The position numbers and the translations under genes are program-made. A stretch of DNA of 64,000 nucleotides. Origin: Paracoccaceae bacterium. GTDB lineage: Bacteria; Pseudomonadota; Alphaproteobacteria; Rhodobacterales; Rhodobacteraceae. The stretch is taken from contig JANQRL010000011.1 in the NCBI GenBank assembly GCA_028284605.1, forward strand, positions 1 through 64,000, read 5' to 3'. Below the pieces are notes generated by a model that saw nothing but the letters and a program-made list of their open reading frames with translations, searched no databases and was not told the origin of the DNA. Position 1 is the stretch's first letter; every line of letters starts with the position of its first letter. Below, piece by piece: positions 42,650-52,095 of the stretch.

Positions 42650-43864
42650 TCAGAGCCCGAGCCGGCGCTCGCGCCGCATCACGAAGAGGATCGCCACGCC
42701 CGAGAGCGCGGTGGTCACGAACATGATCGCCTGAAGCGGCAGGGCGCCGGACTCGACGCTCAGAAGCGCGCCGGCAAGCGCGGAGAGCGCCGCGCCGCCG
42801 CCGATCATGATCGCGCCGCCGAGCCCGCTCGCCGTGCCGGCCAGATGCGGGCGGACCGAGAGCATGCCGGCCATGGAGTTCGGCATGGTCATCCCGTTGC
42901 CGAGGCCGAGGAAGGTGCAGAAACTGAAGAAGATCCAGGCCGTCGAGAGGCCGGCGAGGGAGAGCAGGAGCGAAAGCCCCATGCCGGACCCGCTCAGGAT
43001 CGCGCCGGCGAGAATCATCCGGTTGATGCCGAACCTGACCGAGAAGCGCCCCGATATGCCGTTGCCGATGGCATAGCCGATGGCCGGCGCGCCGAGCGCC
43101 ACGCCGGTCCAGAGCGGGGTCAGGCCGAAGATATCCTGCGCCACGAAGGAGGCGCCGCCGAGAAAAGCGAAGAAGGCGCCCGAGGCGAAGGCGGCGCAGA
43201 GCACATAGCCCCAGAACCGCGGCGAGGCGAGTAGCTCGGGATAGGTGCGGACTTGGTCGGAGAAGGCCATGCCCTCGCCCCGCACCGTCTCGCCCTGATC
43301 GACGAGGCAGAGCAGCCCGACACCGATCCCCATCAGGACCAGAAAGACGAAGGTCGCCTGCCAGCCGAAGACCTGGTCGAGCGCCCCGCCGATCACCGGC
43401 CCGACCATCGGGACCAGCGCCATGCCCATGGTGACATAGCCGATCATCGAGGCGGCTTCCTCCTGGGGGACCATGTCGCGGACCACGGCGCGGGAGAGCA
43501 CCATGCCGGCGACCACCGCGCCTTGCAGCATCCGGAAGGCCAGGAAGACCTCGACACTCTGCGCCAGCATGGCGCCGATCGTGGCGAGGACGAAGATGAC
43601 GATGCCGCCGAGCACGACCGGGCGCCGTCCGAACCGGTCCGAGACCGGTCCGATGACGATCTGAAGCGCCGCCGTCACCGCCAGATAGCCGGAGACGGCG
43701 ATCTGCATGACCGCGTAATCGGTGCCGAAATACTCGGCCATGCCGCTTAAGCTGGGCAGGAACACCGCCATGTTGAGCGCGGCCAGGCCGGCCATCAGGA
43801 TCAGCGTCAAAATGTGGGGTGGCGTGGTCCGGTCGAAAAGCCGGACCTCGGGCGCACTGGACAT
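42650..43864 (-). CDS. Bcr/CflA-type multidrug MFS transporter
   Basis: 404 aa with 12 membrane helices, DHA1 family. The Bcr/CflA marks are DYAVMQIAVSGYLAVTAALQ, the loop 2-3 motif GPVSDRFGRRPVVLGG, and the motif C-like ALVPMVGPVIGGALDQVFGW. It would export drugs or small metabolites with proton antiport. The start at 43864 is the most family-like, but no ribosome-binding site is clear and a further ATG exists at 43918. Confidence 0.87.
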   Translation of the reverse strand: MSSAPEVRLFDRTTPPHILTLILMAGLAALNMAVFLPSLSGMAEYFGTDYAVMQIAVSGYLAVTAALQIVIGPVSDRFGRRPVVLGGIVIFVLATIGAMLAQSVEVFLAFRMLQGAVVAGMVLSRAVVRDMVPQEEAASMIGYVTMGMALVPMVGPVIGGALDQVFGWQATFVFLVLMGIGVGLLCLVDQGETVRGEGMAFSDQVRTYPELLASPRFWGYVLCAAFASGAFFAFLGGASFVAQDIFGLTPLWTGVALGAPAIGYAIGNGISGRFSVRFGINRMILAGAILSGSGMGLSLLLSLAGLSTAWIFFSFCTFLGLGNGMTMPNSMAGMLSVRPHLAGTASGLGGAIMIGGGAALSALAGALLSVESGALPLQAIMFVTTALSGVAILFVMRRERRLGL

Positions 43865-44035
43865 GGGGAGAGACGTAGACCCGGGCGGGGTCGGTGTCCA
43901 TGGGGGCAGGACGGTCACCGGCGGCAGAGCGAGGTCGGAACGCCCTTTCGCTCTGGCCGTCGTGGGAGCGGATACCGGGGGGGGCGGCGCGGCCGGCTGA
44001 CGGTCTCGGTCCGAATGCGCCGCCTGTCCGACGGG

Positions 44036-45070
44036 TCAGGATGCCGGACGGGTCGGCCAGGTGTCGGACACCCGGTAGCCCCGCGGCCATGGATCGGTCG
44101 GGTCGAGGAAGATTTGGTGGGTGCCGGTGATCCAGGCCTGGCCCCGGATCGAGGGCACGATGGCGGGGCGTCCGGCGATCTCGGTGACCGCCTCGCAGCG
44201 GGCCAGGAAGGTCCCGCCCACGATGCTGCGCGCGCGGTAGGCGGTTTCGGGTGTGACCTCGCCCCGGGCGATCATCAGCGCCAGCCGGGCCGAGGCGCCG
44301 GTACCGCAGGGCGAGCGGTCGAGGCGCCCGGGGTCGATCACCACCGCATTGCGGCCCGTCACCTCGCCCTCCGCACGCTTCAGGGGGCCGGCGAACTGGC
44401 AGAAGGAAATCACCGACCAGTCCAGTTCCGGGTGATGAAAGCCAATCTGAGCATTGGCGGCGGCGGTGATCCGGGCGCCGAGCGTGGCCATCTCCGCGCC
44501 TTCGTCCGGCGTAACGGCGAGGCCGAGGGCGCTGGCATCCACGATGCAGTAGCTGTCCCCGCCCCAGGCCGTACTGACGGTCAGCGTACCGTGACCCTCG
44601 ACCTCGAGCGGCACGTCGATCCGGTCGGCGAAGCTCGGCACATTGACCAGGGTGCAGGCGGTGACCTTACCGTCCTCGCAGCGCGCCCGCACCCGCACCA
44701 GGCCCGCCGGCGCTTCCAGCATGATCCTGGTCTCGGGCTCCCGCATCGGCAGGATGCCGGTTTCGAGACAAACCGTCGCAACGCAGATCGCGTTGGAGCC
44801 GGACATCGGCGGCGTGTGCTCGGGCTCCATGATCAGAAAACCGATCTGCGCCTCGGGCTGCGTCGCGGGCACCAGCAGATTGACATGGGTACTCACATGG
44901 CCGCGGGGCTCGTTGAGCAGCAGATCCCGCAACATGCCGTCCGAGTGCAGGAAATCCCTTTGCTCCCAGAGCGTTGCTCCGGGGACCGGGCCGACGCCGC
45001 CGGTGATAACATGGCCGTTCTCGCCCTCCGCATGGGCCGAGACCATTTGGATTGCCCGCTCGGTCCTCAT
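44036..45070 (-). CDS. Proline racemase-family enzyme, Ser/Cys type (hydroxyproline 2-epimerase-like)
   Basis: 344 aa, two-domain PLP-independent epimerase fold. The first catalytic position is Ser in PPMSGSNAICVATV (Cys in classical proline racemase); the second is Cys in LDRSPCGTGASARLALM. In this family Cys/Cys and Ser/Cys pairs are epimerases, while Cys/Thr marks trans-3-hydroxy-L-proline dehydratases. Epimerisation of hydroxyproline is therefore the best call. No other hydroxyproline-catabolic gene is adjacent, which leaves substrate and pathway open. The start at 45070 is ATG. Confidence 0.82.
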   Translation of the reverse strand: MRTERAIQMVSAHAEGENGHVITGGVGPVPGATLWEQRDFLHSDGMLRDLLLNEPRGHVSTHVNLLVPATQPEAQIGFLIMEPEHTPPMSGSNAICVATVCLETGILPMREPETRIMLEAPAGLVRVRARCEDGKVTACTLVNVPSFADRIDVPLEVEGHGTLTVSTAWGGDSYCIVDASALGLAVTPDEGAEMATLGARITAAANAQIGFHHPELDWSVISFCQFAGPLKRAEGEVTGRNAVVIDPGRLDRSPCGTGASARLALMIARGEVTPETAYRARSIVGGTFLARCEAVTEIAGRPAIVPSIRGQAWITGTHQIFLDPTDPWPRGYRVSDTWPTRPAS

Positions 45071-45254
45071 GGCGCCTCCCGTCCCGATCCGCCCGGCATG
45101 TCGGGCCGCCTGCGCGCCGCCGCCATCGGGCCCTGCCGGGCGGCGCGGGTTCTCGCGGGATCGTGCATCCCGGCTTTTCGCGACCGTATCGCGTCGGTAG
45201 GGTCGCGCGCAATCAATGCCGGCTCATCCGGCAGCAGTTTCGGGAGGGCCCGCC

Positions 45255-46787
45255 ATGAAGGACATCTTGAGAGAGCTTGACGACCGCCGCGACGCGGCCC
45301 GGCTCGGCGGCGGGGAAAAGCGCATCGCCGCGCAGCATGACAAGGGCAAGCTCACCGCCCGCGAGCGTATCGAACTCCTCCTGGACGAGGATAGTTTCGA
45401 GGAGTTCGACATGTTCGTCGCCCATCGCTGTACCGATTTCGGGATGGAGAAGAACCGCCCTTCCGGCGATGGCGTCGTGACCGGCTGGGGCACGATCAAC
45501 GGCCGCATGGTCTATGTCTTCTCTCAGGATTTCACGGTGCTCGGCGGCTCGGTCTCCGCCACCCATGCCCAGAAGATCGTCAAGATCATGGACATGGCGA
45601 TGCAGAACGGCGCCCCGGTGATCGGCATCAACGATTCCGGCGGTGCCCGCATCCAGGAAGGCGTCGACAGCCTCGCCGGCTATGGCGATGTCTTCGACCG
45701 CAATATCCGCGCCTCCGGCGTCGTCCCCCAGATCAGCCTCATCATGGGCCCCTGCGCTGGCGGCGCGGTCTATTCCCCGGCGATGACCGATTTCATCTTC
45801 ATGGTGAAGGATTCCAGCTACATGTTCGTCACCGGCCCGGATGTGGTGAAGACGGTCACCAACGAACAGGTCACGGCCGAGGAACTGGGCGGCGCCACCA
45901 CCCATACCCGCAAGTCCTCCGTCGCCGACGGTGCCTTCGAGAACGATGTCGAGGCGCTCGCCGAAATCCGCCGCCTCGTCGATTTCCTGCCGCTCTCGAA
46001 CCGTGAGAAGGCCCCGGTGCGTCCGTTCTTCGACGATGTGGACCGGGTGGAGGAGAGCCTCGACACCCTGATCCCCGCGAACCCGAACCAGCCCTACGAC
46101 ATGAAGGAGCTGATCCTGAAAGTCGCCGACGAAGGAGATTTTTATGAGATTCAGGAGGAGTTCGCGAAGAACATCATCACCGGCTTCATCCGGCTCGAAG
46201 GTCAGACCGTGGGGGTGGTGGCGAACCAGCCCATGGTGCTCGCCGGCTGCCTCGACATCGACAGCTCGCGCAAGGCCGCGCGGTTTGTGCGCTTCTGCGA
46301 CTGTTTCGAAATCCCGATCCTGACCTTCGTCGACGTGCCGGGCTTTCTGCCTGGCACGGGTCAGGAATATGGCGGGGTCATCAAGCACGGGGCGAAGCTC
46401 CTCTTCGCCTATGGCCAGGCCACGGTGCCGAAGGTGACGGTGATCACGCGCAAAGCCTATGGCGGCGCCTATGTGGTCATGGCGTCGAAACACCTGCGGG
46501 CCGATTTCAACTATGCCTGGCCGACCTCCGAGATCGCGGTGATGGGGGCCAAGGGGGCGACGGAGATCATCCACCGTGCCGATCTCGGCGATGCAGAGAA
46601 GATCGCGGCCCATACGGCGGAATACGAGAACCGCTTCGCCAACCCCTTCGTGGCCGCGGAACGGGGATTCATCGACGAGGTGATCCAGCCGCGCAGCACC
46701 CGCCGCCGCATCTGCCGCGCCTTCGCGGCGCTCAGAAGCAAGCGGGCGGATGCGCCCTGGAAGAAGCACGACAACCTCCCCCTCTAG
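45255..46787 (+). CDS. pccB: Propionyl-CoA carboxylase beta subunit
   Basis: 510-aa carboxyltransferase subunit. With PccA it turns propionyl-CoA to (S)-methylmalonyl-CoA. Crotonase-fold N- and C-domains are visible: [39 protein letters not shown], oxyanion [20 protein letters not shown], then [21 protein letters not shown] and [12 protein letters not shown]. The start at 45255 follows GGGAGGG. The alpha subunit is 2.9 kb downstream, with four small genes and a DUF418 gene between. Confidence 0.96.
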   Translation: MKDILRELDDRRDAARLGGGEKRIAAQHDKGKLTARERIELLLDEDSFEEFDMFVAHRCTDFGMEKNRPSGDGVVTGWGTINGRMVYVFSQDFTVLGGSVSATHAQKIVKIMDMAMQNGAPVIGINDSGGARIQEGVDSLAGYGDVFDRNIRASGVVPQISLIMGPCAGGAVYSPAMTDFIFMVKDSSYMFVTGPDVVKTVTNEQVTAEELGGATTHTRKSSVADGAFENDVEALAEIRRLVDFLPLSNREKAPVRPFFDDVDRVEESLDTLIPANPNQPYDMKELILKVADEGDFYEIQEEFAKNIITGFIRLEGQTVGVVANQPMVLAGCLDIDSSRKAARFVRFCDCFEIPILTFVDVPGFLPGTGQEYGGVIKHGAKLLFAYGQATVPKVTVITRKAYGGAYVVMASKHLRADFNYAWPTSEIAVMGAKGATEIIHRADLGDAEKIAAHTAEYENRFANPFVAAERGFIDEVIQPRSTRRRICRAFAALRSKRADAPWKKHDNLPL

Positions 46788-46795
46788 GTGATGCG

Positions 46796-47173
46796 GTGAG
46801 GTGGTTCCTTGGTCTTCCGTTGCTGTTCTTGGGCGCAGCGACGGCCGCCGCCCAGGACCTCACCCTCCCGTCCGGCCAGACCGTGACCCTCGCCGAGGTG
46901 ATCTTCGAGGAGGACGGGGCGCTGGCGCGGTTCCGGTTTCTCGCCCCCCGGATCGGCGCGGACCTGACCTTTCCGGATGTGGCGGGCGATTTTCCCTGGC
47001 TCTGCGAACAGGCGATTGTCCCCGCGCTCGCCGTGGCCGAGGCGGCGGCGGAGCGCGTCGTGATCTCCATGGCCGACCGGCCGGTGGAGTTTGGCGAGAT
47101 CACCCCCGATGCGACCCAGTTCTTCGAGGCGTTCAGCCTCTCGGACGGGGTCTGTATCTGGGACGAATTCTGA
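46796..47173 (+). CDS. Secreted DUF6497-family protein
   Basis: 125 aa. Signal peptide at residues 1-19 (LGLPLLFLGAATAAAQ). The mature part has LTLPSGQTVTLAEVIFEEDG, VISMADRPVEFGEITPDATQ and a C-terminal DGVCIWDEF with two Cys that could form a disulfide. Family DUF6497 is typical of Rhodobacterales and sometimes mislabelled acetolactate synthase. The start is GTG at 46796, 8 bp after the pccB stop (the ATG at 46791 is followed at once by a stop). Probably co-transcribed with pccB. Confidence 0.8.
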   Translation: MRWFLGLPLLFLGAATAAAQDLTLPSGQTVTLAEVIFEEDGALARFRFLAPRIGADLTFPDVAGDFPWLCEQAIVPALAVAEAAAERVVISMADRPVEFGEITPDATQFFEAFSLSDGVCIWDEF

Positions 47174-47390
47174 TGCCTCCACAACATCTTGCGGATCGAA
47201 CCTCAACCAAGGCTCAAGTTGGTGCCGCCGCGCCACAGCCCAGGCTCGCGACCCGGCCTGGATGTCTTTTTCACAGCCTTTCCCGTATCTTTCCACCGGG
47301 TTGCCCACAGGCCGCCCCTCGAGCAAACGGGGTGCCAAACCGGCCGACGAAGCGCCGCGCCGCCCCGACGGACAGATACAGGAGACGCCC

Positions 47391-47543
47391 ATGTCCTTCC
47401 CTCTCAAGGCGCTTCTCGGCGCTTGCGCCCTGGCCTTCCTGGCCGCCTGCGCCCAGAACGACAGCTCCGATGTCGAGGAATTCGTCATCGTCGACCCCGC
47501 GCCGGTCACCGCCGAGCCGGTCTTCCACGGCAAGTACAACTGA
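47391..47543 (+). CDS. Small lipoprotein
   Basis: 50 aa. Lipoprotein signal with lipobox LAAC (Cys20 in AFLAACAQND), followed by an acidic 30-residue tail ending AEPVFHGKYN. ACAGGAG lies 8 bases upstream of the ATG. A similar tiny lipoprotein is often found beside pcc genes in this order, by recollection rather than search. The 217 bp before it carry no gene. Confidence 0.7.
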   Translation: MSFPLKALLGACALAFLAACAQNDSSDVEEFVIVDPAPVTAEPVFHGKYN

Positions 47544-47597
47544 TCGCGGCACGGGGCGGGTTCTGGCTCGCCCCGGTGCAAACCCGGTCTGCCGCGG

Positions 47598-47957
47598 ATG
47601 CTGAAGCATCGCGGCTTTCCCGGTCGGCTGCCCGGCACGGATTTCCAGTTCACCCTGCGCCGCGCCGCCAAGGGCACACCCACGCGGCTGACACCGCGCG
47701 AGCGCTTCGCCGACCGCCGCCCGGCGGACCGGCGCGCCGATGCGGGCTTCCTCTGGGCGCTCAAGGAGCATTTCGGTGCCGACCCCTTCGCGCGCGGCAA
47801 TCTCGATGCCGGACGGCTGAGCTGGCTCTTCGGGCGCGAGGTGCTCCCCGCGGAAGAGCCTTTCGACCCGGAAAGCTACGACGCCCTTCTGCGGGTCGAT
47901 CTGGACCGCGCCCGCGCCGCTTTCCCGGACATTTTCGATCCCGATTGGGCGCCGTGA
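47598..47957 (+). CDS. Conserved hypothetical protein
   Basis: 119-aa basic, soluble protein (MLKHRGFPGRLPGTDFQFTL, then RLTPRERFADRRPADRRADA and SWLFGREVLPAEEPFDPESY). No signal or membrane segment is seen. It starts 54 bp after the small lipoprotein. The ribosome-binding site is weak. The reading frame and codon use look genuine, but no function is recognised. The opposite strand frames are more Arg/Ala-rich and were rejected. Confidence 0.62.
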   Translation: MLKHRGFPGRLPGTDFQFTLRRAAKGTPTRLTPRERFADRRPADRRADAGFLWALKEHFGADPFARGNLDAGRLSWLFGREVLPAEEPFDPESYDALLRVDLDRARAAFPDIFDPDWAP

Positions 47958-48104
47958 TCGGCCGACGAGGCGGGACGATCGGTCTCACCCCTGATCGGCG
48001 CGAAATCGCCGACCTGAGTACACTTTTGGCGCGAATCCGCCAATCCCGGGTCTCCATTGTCGACGCCGGATGACAGCGCGATCGTCCTGTGCCAGCCTCA
48101 ACCT

Positions 48105-48209
48105 GCATCGGGCGGACCCAGCAAGCTACCCGATGCGAACTGTCAAAACCGTTACCCTTCCCCTTCGGGGTGGTCTGGTCCCTTCGGGAGCAGGCCACCC
48201 TTCCCTTTT
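48105..48209. ncRNA. Candidate structured RNA or attenuator upstream of a lipoprotein gene
   Basis: Within a 326-bp gap there are three stems in ~100 bp. GCATCGGG/CCCGATGC (48105-48112 with 48129-48136) is a perfect 8-bp stem. CCCCTTCGGGG (48160-48170) is a small UUCG hairpin. GGGTGGTCT...AGGCCACCC (48168-48176 with 48192-48200) encloses TCCC-TTC-GGGA and is followed by TTCCCTTTT. The last two overlap at 48168-48170 and exclude each other. This resembles an attenuator ending in a terminator, or a small RNA; no known family was matched. Confidence 0.35.
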
Positions 48210-48283
48210 GTGCGGGTCTGGCCGATATTGGCCGCGCGGGGCGCAGGCCCCGCCAAACAAAGAGCAGACAGAGGTTTCTCACG

Positions 48284-48490
48284 ATGCAGTTCAAGACCTG
48301 GATCTTCGCCGCGGCTGCGGCGCTTACCCTTGCCGCCTGCGGCGATACCGATCTCGAACGCGGGCTCAGCGGCGCGGCCATCGGCGCCGTCGCGGCGGAG
48401 GCCACGGGCGGCGATGCCCTGGTGGGCGCGGCGGTCGGCGGCGCGGCCGGTGTGTTGTGCGACGATGCCAACGTTCCGGGATGCACCTGA
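48284..48490 (+). CDS. Small glycine-zipper lipoprotein
   Basis: 68 aa. Lipobox LAAC at residues 16-19 (LTLAACGDTD), then a glycine-zipper-like segment LSGAAIGAVAAEATGGDALV followed by GAAVGGAAG, and a C-terminal pair of Cys (VLCDDANVPGCT). It is probably anchored in the outer membrane inner leaflet. The ATG at 48284 is preceded by CAGAGG. The long gap upstream holds the structured region at 48105-48209. Confidence 0.72.
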   Translation: MQFKTWIFAAAAALTLAACGDTDLERGLSGAAIGAVAAEATGGDALVGAAVGGAAGVLCDDANVPGCT

Positions 48491-48540
48491 CCGGCGTTTT
48501 CTGAGTTTTCGGGCGCGCGGGAGGCGGGTAAGGCTACCCC

Positions 48541-49659
48541 ATGGCCGACCGCGCGCTCATGCCCGATTATCTGCGCCTCCTGGCGCTTTTCGGGATCGTG
48601 GTGGTGAACGTTCAGTTCATCGCATTCCCGAGCGATGGCGGGTTCTTCTCGGCAAGCTCGCAGATGCCGGCCGATCAGGTCGCCACCTGGCTGGTCAACG
48701 GGATCGCGACGCTCAAGACCTACGGGCTCTTTTCCTTCATGTTCGGGGTCGGTCTGGCCTTCCAGATCCGCTCGGCCGAACGCCGCGGCCTGCGTTTCGG
48801 TAAACTGTATCGGAACCGGATGCTGGGGCTCACGCTTCTCGGCATCCTGCACGGGGTGTTCTTCTTTTTCGGCGATATCCTGGTGATCTACGCGATCCTC
48901 GGCACGCTGCTCTATTTCTGGCGCGACTGGCCAGTGCGGCGGCTGGTCAAGGTCGGGGCGGTGCTGCTGGTCGTGCAGCTTCTGATCGCCGGGGCGCTGT
49001 CGCTCGTGACGCCGGAGATGCCCGACGATCTGGCGGCGTTCGAGCGCGCCGTGATGACCGGCGGCAGTTTCTGGGAGGTTGCGCAGTATCGCGGGATCTC
49101 GTTTGCGATCTTCCTGCCTTTCGGCCTGCTCTATCAGGGCATCTCGGCACTGGGCTGGTTCTGCCTCGGCCTTGCCGCGGTGAAATCGGGGATGATCGAC
49201 AACGCCGCCCATCCGCTCTGGGCCCGGGCGCGGCGGGTTTGCCTGATCCCCGGCGTGGTCCTGAGCCTGGCTGCCTCGGCGGTCTGGCAGTGGACCGACA
49301 GCCCGTTCGGCGACGCGCTTGTCGCCATTGCCGCGCCGATTGCCACCTTGGGCTATCTCGGCCTGATCGCCGCGATTGCCCGTCCGCCGGGGCCTTGGAT
49401 GGCGCGGCTCCTGAAGGCCGGGGGCGCCAGCCTCAGCGTCTATCTCGGCCAGTCCATCGTGCTGTCGTTTCTTTTCGCCGGCTACGGGTTCGGCCTCTGG
49501 GATGCCGTGGGCCCTGCGACGGTGGTCCTGATTGCGCTAACTGTGACACTTCTGCTGATGTTTGTGCTGACGCTCTGGCTTAGCCGGTTCCCCATGGGGC
49601 CGTTCGAGGTGATATTGCGCCGCATCACCCGGGCCGGGACCCGCGGGGCGACGACTTGA
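48541..49659 (+). CDS. DUF418-family membrane protein
   Basis: 372 aa with about nine membrane helices. The DUF418/YeiB family opening is MPDYLRLLALFGIVVVNVQF and TYGLFSFMFGVGLAFQI; the conserved C-terminal part is GGASLSVYLGQSIVLSFLFA with GYGFGLWDAVGP and RFPMGPFEVILR. The family is related to acyltransferase-3-like membrane proteins, but no reaction is established. pccA follows 19 bp after its stop, so they likely share a transcript. Confidence 0.83.
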   Translation: MADRALMPDYLRLLALFGIVVVNVQFIAFPSDGGFFSASSQMPADQVATWLVNGIATLKTYGLFSFMFGVGLAFQIRSAERRGLRFGKLYRNRMLGLTLLGILHGVFFFFGDILVIYAILGTLLYFWRDWPVRRLVKVGAVLLVVQLLIAGALSLVTPEMPDDLAAFERAVMTGGSFWEVAQYRGISFAIFLPFGLLYQGISALGWFCLGLAAVKSGMIDNAAHPLWARARRVCLIPGVVLSLAASAVWQWTDSPFGDALVAIAAPIATLGYLGLIAAIARPPGPWMARLLKAGGASLSVYLGQSIVLSFLFAGYGFGLWDAVGPATVVLIALTVTLLLMFVLTLWLSRFPMGPFEVILRRITRAGTRGATT

Positions 49660-49678
49660 AGAAGAAGCCGAGGGGCGA

Positions 49679-51706
49679 ATGTTTGACAAAATCCTGATCG
49701 CCAACCGGGGCGAGATCGCATGCCGCGTCATCAAGACCGCGCGCCGGATGGGGATCAAGACCGTGGCGGTCTATTCCGATGCGGACCAGCACGCGCTTCA
49801 CGTACAAATGGCCGACGAGGCGGTCCATATCGGCCCGCCGCCGGCCAATCAGTCCTACATCGTCATCGACAACATCATGGCGGCGATCCACGACACCGGC
49901 GCCCAGGCGGTCCATCCGGGTTATGGCTTTCTCTCGGAGAACGCGAAATTCGCCGAAGCGCTCGACAAGGCCGGCGTCGCCTTCATCGGCCCGCCGAAAG
50001 GCGCCATCGAGGCGATGGGCGACAAGATCACCTCCAAGAAGATCGCCCAGGAAGCCGGGGTCTCCACCGTGCCGGGCTATATGGGGCTGATCGAGGATGC
50101 CGATGAGGCGGTGAAGATCGCCGCCGAGATCGGCTACCCGGTCATGATCAAGGCCAGCGCGGGCGGCGGCGGCAAGGGGATGCGGATCGCCTGGGACGAG
50201 ACCGAGACCCGCGAGGGGTTCCAGTCGTCCAAGAACGAGGCCGCCAACTCCTTCGGCGACGACCGCATCTTTATCGAGAAATTCGTGACGCAGCCGCGCC
50301 ATATCGAGATCCAGGTCCTTTGCGACAGCCATGGCAACGGCATCTATCTGGGCGAGCGGGAATGCTCGATCCAGCGCCGGAACCAGAAGGTGATCGAAGA
50401 GGCGCCGTCGCCCTTCCTCGACCCGGAGACCCGCAAGGCCATGGGCGATCAGGCGGTCGCGCTGGCGAAGGCCGTGGGCTATACCTCCGCCGGCACCGTC
50501 GAATTCATCGTTGATGGGGACAAGAACTTCTACTTCCTCGAAATGAATACCCGGCTTCAGGTCGAACACCCGGTGACGGAGCTGATCACCGGCGTCGATC
50601 TGGTCGAACAGATGATCCGTGTGGCCGACGGTCAGGTGCTCCAGATCGAGCAGGACGAGGTGCAGCTCAACGGCTGGGCGCTGGAAAGCCGGCTCTATGC
50701 CGAGGACCCCTACCGCAACTTCCTGCCTTCCATCGGCCGGCTGACCCGTTACCGCCCGCCCGAGGAGATCGCCACGCCCGAACGCGCCGTGCGCAACGAT
50801 ACCGGCGTCTATGAGGGCGGCGAGATTTCCATGTATTACGACCCGATGATCGCGAAGCTCTGCACCTGGGCGCCGACCCGCGCGCAGGCGCTAGAGGAGA
50901 TGCGGCTGGCGCTCGACGGGTTCGAGGTGGAGGGGATCGGGCACAACCTTCCGTTCCTCTCGGCGGTGATGGACCATCCGCGCTTTATCTCCGGCGAGAT
51001 CACCACGGCCTTCATTGCCGAGGAGTACCCGGACGGGTTTCAGGGGGCGGAACTGGACACCGCCTCGATCCGCCGCATCGCGGCGGCCTCAGCGGCCATG
51101 CACCGGGTCGCCGAGATTCGCCGCACCCGGGTCTCCGGCCGGCTCGGCAATCATGAGCGCCATGTGGGCCCGGACTGGGTGGTCTCTATCGCGGGCGAGG
51201 AATTCCAGACCCATATCGAGGCCGACCGCGCCGGCGCCGATGTCCGGTTCGGCACCGGCGAAGGCGACATCATCCCCTCCGAGGTCGCGCCTGTGCGGGT
51301 GGAAAGCGATTGGACGCCGGGGGATAGCCTCGCTCGGCTCACCGTCGATGGGCAGCCTCTTGTTCTGAAGGTCGGCAAGATCACCGGCGGCTTCCGCATC
51401 CGATCCCGCGGTGCCGACCTGAAGGTTCATGTCCGGACGCCGCGGCAGGCGGAACTGGCCGCGCTGATGCCGGAGAAGGTGCCGCCGGATACGTCGAAGA
51501 TGCTGCTCTGCCCGATGCCCGGTCTCATCGTGAAGGTCGATGTGGCCGTCGGCGACGCGGTCGAGGAAGGTCAGGCGCTCTGCACCGTCGAGGCGATGAA
51601 GATGGAGAACATCCTGCGCGCCGAGCGCAAGGCGGTGGTGGCCAGGGTCAATGCCGGGCCGGGCGACAGCCTCGCGGTGGACGACGTGATCATGGAGTTC
51701 GAATGA
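49679..51706 (+). CDS. pccA: Propionyl-CoA carboxylase alpha subunit (biotin carboxylase + BCCP)
   Basis: 675 aa. Biotin carboxylase domain 1-450 (ANRGEIACRVIKTARRMGIK, GYGFLSENAKFAEAL, ATP-grasp KASAGGGGKGMRIA, GTVEFIVDGDKNFYFLEMNT). Next come the BT linker domain and a C-terminal biotinyl domain with the biotin lysine K641 in TVEAMKMENIL. It supplies carboxybiotin to PccB. The start at 49679 is ATG. The last 4 bp overlap the next gene (ATGA). Confidence 0.96.
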   Translation: MFDKILIANRGEIACRVIKTARRMGIKTVAVYSDADQHALHVQMADEAVHIGPPPANQSYIVIDNIMAAIHDTGAQAVHPGYGFLSENAKFAEALDKAGVAFIGPPKGAIEAMGDKITSKKIAQEAGVSTVPGYMGLIEDADEAVKIAAEIGYPVMIKASAGGGGKGMRIAWDETETREGFQSSKNEAANSFGDDRIFIEKFVTQPRHIEIQVLCDSHGNGIYLGERECSIQRRNQKVIEEAPSPFLDPETRKAMGDQAVALAKAVGYTSAGTVEFIVDGDKNFYFLEMNTRLQVEHPVTELITGVDLVEQMIRVADGQVLQIEQDEVQLNGWALESRLYAEDPYRNFLPSIGRLTRYRPPEEIATPERAVRNDTGVYEGGEISMYYDPMIAKLCTWAPTRAQALEEMRLALDGFEVEGIGHNLPFLSAVMDHPRFISGEITTAFIAEEYPDGFQGAELDTASIRRIAAASAAMHRVAEIRRTRVSGRLGNHERHVGPDWVVSIAGEEFQTHIEADRAGADVRFGTGEGDIIPSEVAPVRVESDWTPGDSLARLTVDGQPLVLKVGKITGGFRIRSRGADLKVHVRTPRQAELAALMPEKVPPDTSKMLLCPMPGLIVKVDVAVGDAVEEGQALCTVEAMKMENILRAERKAVVARVNAGPGDSLAVDDVIMEFE

Positions 51707-52095
51707 CGGCGATCGGCCGTCCCATGGGCAGTCTCTGGCACCCGCTGGTCTTCGGGCTGGCGCTGGCCGCCGGTCTGGGCTTCTTCCTGGGCGCCCTGCG
51801 GCTTTCGGGGGCCGTCATGTTCAGCGCCGCGCCGGGGGCGGGCGTGATCCTGTCCTGGCTCTCGCCCTTGGCCGGGATCGCGGGCTTCGCCGCGGTCTAC
51901 GGACCGGGGCGGGGCAGGGCGTTGCGCGCGCGGTTCTGGCTTGTCGCGGTGGCGCTGGTCTATGGGCTCGGCGCTCTGGGGATGGCCGCGACCTGGTCCG
52001 GGGCCGTGAGCCTTCCCGTGGCATTCGCGCCGATGGTCGTGGGCGCCTTTGTCGGCGCGGTCCTGCTCTACCTCCGGGATCGCGACCATGGCTAG
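51703..52095 (+). CDS. Small membrane protein, unknown function
   Basis: 130 aa with four hydrophobic helices (LVFGLALAAGLGFFLGALRL, SWLSPLAGIAGFAAVYGPG, FWLVAVALVYGLGALGMAAT, PMVVGAFVGAVLLYL). It starts inside the pccA stop (ATGA) and overlaps the next gene by 8 bp, so all three are translationally linked. No family recognised. A role with the following glycosyltransferase-like protein is possible from context only. Confidence 0.68.
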   Translation: MTAIGRPMGSLWHPLVFGLALAAGLGFFLGALRLSGAVMFSAAPGAGVILSWLSPLAGIAGFAAVYGPGRGRALRARFWLVAVALVYGLGALGMAATWSGAVSLPVAFAPMVVGAFVGAVLLYLRDRDHG

